This document shows, in pieces, positions 24,988 to 30,095 of a stretch of 32,438 bases of DNA. Each line of letters starts with the position of its first letter. The first letter of the stretch is position 1. This stretch comes from Gemmataceae bacterium. GTDB lineage: Bacteria; Planctomycetota; Planctomycetia; Gemmatales; Gemmataceae. Under the pieces are notes generated by a model, which saw only the letters and a program-made list of their open reading frames with translations, ran no database searches and was not told where the DNA came from. The position numbers were made by a program, and so were the translations under genes. The stretch spans positions 1 to 32,438 of the forward strand of contig JAIEMG010000286.1 in assembly GCA_019752375.1 (NCBI GenBank), read 5' to 3'.

Positions 24988-25508
24988 CCGTGGACCGCGC
25001 CCACAACGAGGGCAAGAACGCGTCGCAAGAAGTGTTCATGCGCCATCGCAGTCCGCTCATGCGCGTCGAGCTGGCCAGCATTCCGAATGGCTCGAACATC
25101 CTTGCCGCCCAGCTGGTGATCGTCGCGGCGAGGGATAACCTCAAGGGCCACGAGCACGACATCAACCCGAGCATGTGGGTGGCCGAGCCGTGCAACCGTC
25201 CGTGGGAAGAGTACGACGTCAATGCCTACCGGTTTGCCAAGGACAAGCACTGGAAGGCCATCGGCGGCATGCACTGGGGCGAAGACCCGGACTTCCTGCC
25301 GGTCTACGTCGCGCACGGTCCCGGCGGCCTCAAGACCAACACCTGGGACTTTACCGAAGCGGTGAAGTTCTGGACCGACGGCAAGCAAGCCAATCACGGC
25401 TTCATGCTGCACGGCGACAGCAAGGGCTATGTGACCGCCTGGACCCGTGAGGCTCCCGAGGTGAAGAATCGGCCGGCCGTGCTGGTCGTTTACGAGCCCA
25501 AGGAGTGA
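24969..25508 (+). CDS. C-terminal half of the frameshifted gene: DNRLRE-type domain
   Basis: This frame carries on directly from the 24127 gene after a -1 shift. It reads as a DNRLRE/CBM96-like beta domain: FMRHRSPLMRVELASIP, SNILAAQLVIVAA, WEEYDVNAYRF, then NTWDFTEAVKFWTDGKQANH and HGFMLHGDS. Such domains occur in secreted planctomycete and archaeal wall-associated proteins and often bind polysaccharide. If translated alone, ATG 25038 or GTG 24990 could serve, but neither has a ribosome-binding site, and such a product would have no export signal. Taken with the first half, the intact protein would be about 460 residues. Confidence 0.7.
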   Translation, partial: HGPDGLTVDRAHNEGKNASQEVFMRHRSPLMRVELASIPNGSNILAAQLVIVAARDNLKGHEHDINPSMWVAEPCNRPWEEYDVNAYRFAKDKHWKAIGGMHWGEDPDFLPVYVAHGPGGLKTNTWDFTEAVKFWTDGKQANHGFMLHGDSKGYVTAWTREAPEVKNRPAVLVVYEPKE

Positions 25509-25529
25509 CTGCGGGGGATGCATGAACCC

Positions 25530-25557
25530 TTGCACCATTGGTGGAGTCGTCTACAAT
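25530..25557 (+). promoter_or_regulatory. Sigma70-like promoter for the Panacea-like cassette
   Basis: TTGCAC (25530-25535) and TACAAT (25552-25557) are separated by 16 nt. Start of transcription would be near 25564, about 70 nt before ATG 25633. Confidence 0.45.
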
Positions 25558-25632
25558 ATCGAGTGCTAACGGGCCGGGGTTTGTCTCGTTGTTGATTGCT
25601 TGTGAGCCTGAGAGGAAATGGGAGGACGCGGA

Positions 25633-26187
25633 ATGCCTCGCACGACCGCGAAAAGGGTGATCCTCGATATCCTGCGCGTCGGCGACGGGGAATGGTCGGG
25701 AAAGGTAAAGCTTCACAAGGCGTTTTACTTCGCTCACCTGTATTACGCCAACGAGCATCCTGGTTTCCTGACCGACTGGCCCATTGCCAAGCTGCAGCAC
25801 GGCCCCGGAATTTATGAAGACGAGCCGCTGATTTGGGGCATGGCAGACGAGGGACTTTTGGAAGTTGAACTCGTCCACGAGGGACCGTACCCCGAGTATC
25901 GGTACCGATTAAGCACGAAGGGCCGTCAGGAGAGCTCCGAGGTTCCCGAGGACGCCCACCTAGCCATCGAGAAGGCCGCGCTTTTTTCCAAGGATCGGAC
26001 CGCGTCTGAACTCTCGTTCCTTACCCACGAGCGCTCGCGCTCCTGGAATGAGGCCCAGATGGGAGACATCCTCAATATCTACATCGACACCATCCCCGAC
26101 AAGGAATACCACCGGCGGCAGCATCAGCTGAGTGAGTCGCGCAGTAAATTGGCTGCTTTCTTCGGTGGAGCGCCCGATGAGACGTGA
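25633..26187 (+). CDS. Panacea/SocA-like (DUF4065-type) protein, candidate antitoxin
   Basis: The 184-residue protein starts at ATG 25633, 7 nt after GGAGG (25621-25625); the upstream ATG 25618 lacks this site. Residues 1-110 follow the pattern of the Panacea/SocA fold: KVKLHKAFYFAHLYYANEHP (compare the KLQKLLYFA block), IAKLQHGPGIYEDEPLIWGM (compare the HGPV..ELY block), then GLLEVE and YRYRLSTKG. The C-terminal 75 residues are helical and charged. Panacea domains are known antitoxins that pair with varied toxins, and SocA is a proteolytic adaptor for SocB. The next gene overlaps by 11 nt, so the two are translationally coupled. The assignment is by motif spacing only, and DNA binding or toxin pairing is inferred. 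Confidence 0.65.
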   Translation: MPRTTAKRVILDILRVGDGEWSGKVKLHKAFYFAHLYYANEHPGFLTDWPIAKLQHGPGIYEDEPLIWGMADEGLLEVELVHEGPYPEYRYRLSTKGRQESSEVPEDAHLAIEKAALFSKDRTASELSFLTHERSRSWNEAQMGDILNIYIDTIPDKEYHRRQHQLSESRSKLAAFFGGAPDET

Positions 26188-26518
26188 GGTCCGGGCGCTG
26201 CGCGATGCAGCGGTGCAAGCCGCCCAATTCCAACGAGTTCCGTTTCGCGATTTCCTCCAGGCAGGGCTCGAGGGCGTTTTACAGGACGCCGACTCGAACC
26301 ACTGGTCGCCTCAAGAGATGGCGGCCCAACTACTCGCAACATGCTGTCTCACAGATGGCAAGTTCAACAACTTCCAGGTGGGATTCTTGGCCGTCATGAC
26401 TTTCCTCAATGAACAACTCCACTCGCCGGGCGACCAAGCATATCGGGACCTGGCGCAAATCTTGAAGACTACGGGCAATATCAACGCGATCCGTCGCTGG
26501 ATGGAAAGTCAGTTTTAG
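26177..26518 (+). CDS. Small protein coupled to the Panacea-like gene, function unknown
   Basis: The 113-residue protein starts at ATG 26177, which overlaps the end of the preceding gene by 11 nt and has GGAG 7 nt upstream. It is soluble and mostly helical, with VPFRDFLQAGLEGVLQDADS, a hydrophobic FQVGFLAVMTFLNEQ segment and a basic C-terminus (INAIRRWMESQF). It has no TM helix, signal peptide or catalytic motif that I recognise. The overlap implies coupled translation with the Panacea-like protein, so it may be the toxin or a partner subunit. It could equally be an unrelated conserved hypothetical protein. Confidence 0.65.
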   Translation: MRREVRALRDAAVQAAQFQRVPFRDFLQAGLEGVLQDADSNHWSPQEMAAQLLATCCLTDGKFNNFQVGFLAVMTFLNEQLHSPGDQAYRDLAQILKTTGNINAIRRWMESQF

Positions 26519-26530
26519 TTGGCCTGCGCT

Positions 26531-26640
26531 ACGGAAGGCCAGGCACTGGCAACACCAGCACGGCTTTCTCTGCGAATGGCCAACGGCTGGTATCGGGAAG
26601 TCCGCCTGACCAAGCGGTTTGTTTCGATCGCTGTCGCGAA
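26531..26640 (+). pseudogene. Possible decayed WD40 blade
   Basis: One plus frame reads TSTAFSANGQRLVSGSPPDQ, followed by AVCFD, which matches the FSPDG.RLVSGS.D..V..WD pattern of a WD40 blade. It has no start, no flanking blades and ends within a hairpin-rich stretch. It may be the scar of a lost WD40 gene or a chance match. Confidence 0.25.
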
Positions 26641-26675
26641 TGCCATTCACTGAGTCGAGCAACCGGAGAACCACT

Positions 26676-26745
26676 CCCATGGCAGCGGACGGAGATGTCC
26701 GTGCAATCGTGAAATTGCACGGACATTTCCGTCCGCTGCCATGGG
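26676..26745. repeat. 70-nt near-perfect hairpin at a convergent junction
   Basis: Arms 26676-26707 and 26714-26745 (32 nt each) pair completely apart from one G:T position that would be a G:U wobble in RNA, closing a 6-nt loop. It lies between the ends of the plus-strand Panacea cassette and the minus-strand small protein gene. There is no T-run. Near-identical 14-nt direct repeats (aatgccattcactg at 26639-26652; aatgccactcactg at 26761-26774) bracket it, as would target duplications of a small mobile element. A bidirectional transcription stop is the other reading. Confidence 0.7.
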
Positions 26746-26784
26746 GATCTCGTCAAAGTAAATGCCACTCACTGCCGGCAACGG

Positions 26785-27105
26785 TCAGGCATCGCAGGTG
26801 ATGGAAATGGTCTGCGATCCGGTGTCGCTTCCGGATACGCCCTGAACGGTCAAAGAGACCGCGTGGCCGGTCGGGATTCCCGTGAACTGGAACCCCCAGT
26901 CGTAGGAGGGTGAATGGGGAGGTGGGTTCGTTGCCGTTCCGTTGTAAGTGTTGCCTCCGTCCGTGATCCATGCGCTCATTGTGGCGCCGGTTGGGGTCAC
27001 GAAGCCGAAGGTCTTGAACGTGCCTCCGCCCGGAACGTGGGCGTTGTTCAGAGGCTTGTCGATGGCGACGGTGACGGCGGTCTGCGGGGAAACCAGTTGC
27101 TTCAT
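26785..27105 (-). CDS. Small beta-rich protein co-transcribed with a Ser/Thr kinase
   Basis: The 106-residue protein starts at ATG 27105 with GGAGGT 7 nt upstream, 20 nt after the stop of the kinase gene. It has no signal peptide. The sequence is Thr/Gly-rich and reads like one Ig-like or jelly-roll beta domain: AVTVAIDKPLNNAHVPGGGT, FGFVTPTGATMSAWITDGG, GHAVSLTVQGVSG, TISITCDA. It may be a kinase substrate or an accessory domain, but no family is recognised. Confidence 0.7.
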   Translation of the reverse strand: MKQLVSPQTAVTVAIDKPLNNAHVPGGGTFKTFGFVTPTGATMSAWITDGGNTYNGTATNPPPHSPSYDWGFQFTGIPTGHAVSLTVQGVSGSDTGSQTISITCDA

Positions 27106-27125
27106 CTGCGACCTCCAGGGTGGGG

Positions 27126-28856
27126 TTACTCCAGTGGTTTGAGCGCCACTTGGCGGAATGCCCCTTCGCCGCCGTGAACCAGAAGCCCCGCGGCGCCGTG
27201 CGGCATGATCGCCGGGGGAGTAGGGGACGGGTAGTAAGTGGAGGTTAACAGTTTTGCATATTGCGCTGCCATGTCAGCAGCGTCCCTTTCGTCGATCAAG
27301 TGGTCTTCGAGAAAAACGCGCAGCCGTTTGCCCGTCCATTCGACGGCGACCCGGTACGACTGACGGCCCAGGGGTAGTGAGGAGAGCGGATGAATGAAGA
27401 TTTGGGACGTGTGGAACACGGAGGCGCGTTCGGCCGATTTCGCCCGATGCCGACACAGGCTAAGCGCCAGCCGATCCAGATACCTGGACCGGGCCAACGT
27501 GAGCGCGGCGAAGTGGTGCTCGTTGCCTTCCGACGTCGCTTGATCGGAGCAGAAGAAATAGAGGCCGGCCTCGCCGAGCTGAGAGCGGGCCGGTGTCACT
27601 TCCGCTTCCAGTCGATACGGGCCAGCCGGGGCGCGTGGCAGCAGGTCGAGCAGGCAGGGGCGCACCGCCGCAATGGTCAGCGGCCGAAGCTCGAACTGCC
27701 TGGACTCGCCGGCCCGCCAACGGTGCCAGCCCGGCTGCCACTGCTCGCCAACCATTTGAATGTCGCGACGGGCGACGATTGCCTCCTCGAGCAGTTGCCG
27801 CTGGGTCGTGTGCGTGTGGATGGACGGAGCTTGGTCCGTGGTCGTCACGCCGAAGGCGCCCGTCAGAAGCAGGCCGAGCGTGGCGACGAGGCTGGCACGC
27901 GATGCAATCGAGCGACCGGTCCACCGCCGTCCTGGCTCCACCGCGCGGACAATCCAGGATTCCAATGCTTCGGCCAACGCCTTTGCGGAGGCGTGGCGTT
28001 GGGCTGGGGACTTTGCAAGGCACTGCAGAATGATTGACTCCAGGCGCGGATCGAAATCAGCCCGGATGGAGCGCGGCGGCACGGGCTCGGCGTGCTGGAC
28101 GGCGTGCAGCAAGGCAGCCAACGTCGAGCCCTGGAATGGTTGCTGTCCGGTCGTCAGCTCGTAGAGAAGAACTCCTAGCGCCCAGACGTCGGCGGCCGGC
28201 GTGACTGCCCCGGCCCGGCCGTCCGCCTGCTCCGGCGCCATGTAGGACGGGGTGCCGAGCAGCGTACCGGCGCTGGCCAGGTCGGTCTGGTGGTCGGCGG
28301 CTCGCGCCAACCCGAAGTCGGTGACTTTCGGCGTGCCGTCGGCTGTCAACAGGACATTGGCTGGCTTCAGGTCGCGGTGGACGACGCCATGCACGTGCGC
28401 GTGATGGACCGCGACCGCCAGCACCACGACCAGCCGCGCTGCTTCATGCGCCGACAGCGGAGCGGCCGAGATCTTCCGGGAGAGATTGCCCCCCTCGACG
28501 TATTCCATGGCAATGAACGGCTTGCCGTCCTGCTCGCCGACTTCATACACGTGGACGATGTTTGGGTGGTTCAGCTGGGCAGCGACCCGGGCTTCTCGCC
28601 AGAAGATCCCCACGAGCTCCCCGGTGCTCGCCAGGATGTCGGGCCGCATGGCTTTGAGCGCCACCATTCGATTCAGGCGCGTGTCGCGCGCGCGGTAGAC
28701 GACCCCCGTGCTACCCTGGCCAAGCTCGGCCAGCAGGGTGTAATGCCCGAAGGATCCGACCGTTGGTTTTGGGTCCGCGGGCGGCGGCAGGTCCTCCCCC
28801 TTCCAGAGGGTCGCCCGCGCGCGGAAAGAACTGGAAAAACTGCCTGGTTGCGACAT
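27126..28856 (-). CDS. Ser/Thr protein kinase with TM helix and external jelly-roll-like tail
   Basis: The 576-residue protein is read from ATG 28856 (MSQPGSFSSS). The kinase domain is at about 39-300: glycine loop GQGSTG, ATP lysine in VALK (Lys68), HRDLKPANVLL (Asp162), DFG (180-182) and MAPEQADGR. It is a complete, probably active Hanks-type kinase. A basic stretch and one TM helix follow (about 317-337, ASLVATLGLLLTGAFG). The outer 240 residues contain a likely LamG/concanavalin-like fold (PYRLEAEVTPARSQLGEAGL, YRVAVEWTGKRLRVFLEDHL), which would bind a sugar or wall polymer. The frame is open to 28997, but the added 47 residues look non-coding. It is divergent from the PEP-CTERM gene and 20 nt upstream of a small beta protein gene. 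Confidence 0.92.
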   Translation of the reverse strand: MSQPGSFSSSFRARATLWKGEDLPPPADPKPTVGSFGHYTLLAELGQGSTGVVYRARDTRLNRMVALKAMRPDILASTGELVGIFWREARVAAQLNHPNIVHVYEVGEQDGKPFIAMEYVEGGNLSRKISAAPLSAHEAARLVVVLAVAVHHAHVHGVVHRDLKPANVLLTADGTPKVTDFGLARAADHQTDLASAGTLLGTPSYMAPEQADGRAGAVTPAADVWALGVLLYELTTGQQPFQGSTLAALLHAVQHAEPVPPRSIRADFDPRLESIILQCLAKSPAQRHASAKALAEALESWIVRAVEPGRRWTGRSIASRASLVATLGLLLTGAFGVTTTDQAPSIHTHTTQRQLLEEAIVARRDIQMVGEQWQPGWHRWRAGESRQFELRPLTIAAVRPCLLDLLPRAPAGPYRLEAEVTPARSQLGEAGLYFFCSDQATSEGNEHHFAALTLARSRYLDRLALSLCRHRAKSAERASVFHTSQIFIHPLSSLPLGRQSYRVAVEWTGKRLRVFLEDHLIDERDAADMAAQYAKLLTSTYYPSPTPPAIMPHGAAGLLVHGGEGAFRQVALKPLE

Positions 28857-28956
28857 GTGGATGCACGGAGTAGGGGACTGGGGATGCCGATGATAGAAGA
28901 TCGGCAAGCCGGCGAAGCGGCGTGAGGTAGACGGCGATGGGTCGCGAGCATTGAAG

Positions 28957-28984
28957 TTGACAGGCCAGGTAAGACTTCTACAAT
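28957..28984 (+). promoter_or_regulatory. Sigma70-like promoter for the PEP-CTERM gene
   Basis: TTGACA (28957-28962, consensus) and TACAAT (28979-28984) are 16 nt apart. Predicted transcription start is near 28991, giving a leader of about 52 nt before ATG 29043. Confidence 0.6.
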
Positions 28985-29042
28985 CCGCATTCACCACCTC
29001 TGTCCTGCCCCCGGACCCTTCTCATTCACGGAGATTCATTCG

Positions 29043-29732
29043 ATGAGATGCGCAGGATGCGCGGTTGTGGCGGCCATCGTTCTCGCCGGCATTGCTCCCG
29101 CGCGGGCGGACTATGCCCTCTTCACGGACCGAGCGGCGTTCGTGGCAGCGGCGGGTGGTGTAGACGTGATTTCGTTCGAGGGCCTGGCGCCGGCGGGGGA
29201 CTTTGCCGACTACGGCTTCCTGCCCAACGTGCTAATCCAGAAAGGCGTGAGCTTTCGAGGCATCACCGATGGCGACAACTACTTGTACGTAGTCGATCCG
29301 CTGGTCTCGCCGGATCTCTACGACTGGGGATCGGGCGCGGTGCTACTTGGCCCGTCGCTCGATTTTTCCGACGTCGCGCGAATCGACGTGTCGCTGCCGG
29401 CGGGCACCACGGCAATCGGGATGGACCTCATGGCCATCCGCCGATCAGGCCGGGTCTACGCGCCGGGCGAGGCGCCCATCGAGCTGAGCTTCCTGGGTGG
29501 GCCGACGTTTACGCTGACGACGGGCACCTATCCCGCGCGGACCTTCTTCGGCGTCCTCTTCGATGCACCTGTCAGCGGCCTGAGCATCCGGGCGACGGAT
29601 TCGTCCTACGCCCTGGTGGACAACTTCACGATTGGTTCCGTGGTGCCGGAGCCGTCGTGCTTGCTCCTGTTCGCGATTGGCGCGGCCGGGATGACGGGCG
29701 CGGCCTGGCGGAGACGGAAGTTGCCGGTCTGA
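29043..29732 (+). CDS. Secreted PEP-CTERM sorting-signal protein
   Basis: The 229-residue protein starts at ATG 29043 with GGAG at 29030-29033. A Sec signal peptide is clear (AGCAVVAAIVLAGIAPARA, cleavage near residue 22). The body is a beta-rich domain (VDVISFEGLAPAGDFADYGF, DFSDVARIDVSLPAGTTAIG), typical of PEP-CTERM proteins and probably a jelly-roll. The C-terminus has the full sorting signal: VPEP at 201-204, a hydrophobic helix LLLFAIGAAGMTGAAW and the basic end RRRK. Such proteins are processed by an exosortase and are often linked to exopolysaccharide; no exosortase gene is in the window. It is followed by a strong terminator, so it appears monocistronic. Confidence 0.92.
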   Translation: MRCAGCAVVAAIVLAGIAPARADYALFTDRAAFVAAAGGVDVISFEGLAPAGDFADYGFLPNVLIQKGVSFRGITDGDNYLYVVDPLVSPDLYDWGSGAVLLGPSLDFSDVARIDVSLPAGTTAIGMDLMAIRRSGRVYAPGEAPIELSFLGGPTFTLTTGTYPARTFFGVLFDAPVSGLSIRATDSSYALVDNFTIGSVVPEPSCLLLFAIGAAGMTGAAWRRRKLPV

Positions 29733-29747
29733 TTTTCTTGCTGAGCC

Positions 29748-29803
29748 GGCGGTCGTCACCTCCGGATTCTGGGAAGAATCCGGGGCTGACGACCGCCTTT
29801 TTT
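29748..29803 (+). terminator. Rho-independent terminator after the PEP-CTERM gene
   Basis: An 11-bp perfect outer stem (29748-29758 with 29787-29797) is followed at once by six T (29798-29803). A second 9-bp perfect hairpin (29762-29770 with 29775-29783, loop ggga) stacks inside it. It begins 15 nt after the stop codon of the gene at 29043. Confidence 0.85.
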
Positions 29804-29956
29804 GGCCATCAGCATGTGCTGGGTGGGCCTCGTTCCATCGCTTCCGATTCGCCTGCCTCGCCGACGGCGCCCATGCCGCGGTTCACGCCGCCAAGCCACG
29901 GGTGGCGGCGTGATGACCCGTTCCCCAGCGCACTCCGTCGGTGCTCGCCATTCTTT

Positions 29957-29986
29957 TTGAAAAATCCACCGCAAGTCTGCTACAAT
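29957..29986 (+). promoter_or_regulatory. Sigma70-like promoter for the WD40 gene at 30096
   Basis: TTGAAA (29957-29962) and TACAAT (29981-29986) are 18 nt apart. Predicted start near 29993 gives a leader of about 100 nt. The 29804-29956 stretch before it shows nothing recognisable. Confidence 0.55.
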
Positions 29987-30095
29987 TCGACGTTTATTCG
30001 CTTGTACGCTCGCGTACCGAACGCGTTGGCCCGACTTCCGCTTCGCTCCGGAGCCCAGGGTCGTTGGCGATCCCTTCTACAGGAGTGCAACCGCC

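Noticed and set aside
24960..24990. Programmed -1 frameshifting in the DNRLRE-type gene
   Set aside because: No X XXY YYZ slippery heptamer or clear downstream pseudoknot is visible near the junction, so a plain indel is more likely.
28857..28997. 47-residue N-terminal extension of the second kinase
   Set aside because: The extension reads as non-coding, overlaps the promoter of the divergent PEP-CTERM gene and adds nothing to the kinase domain.
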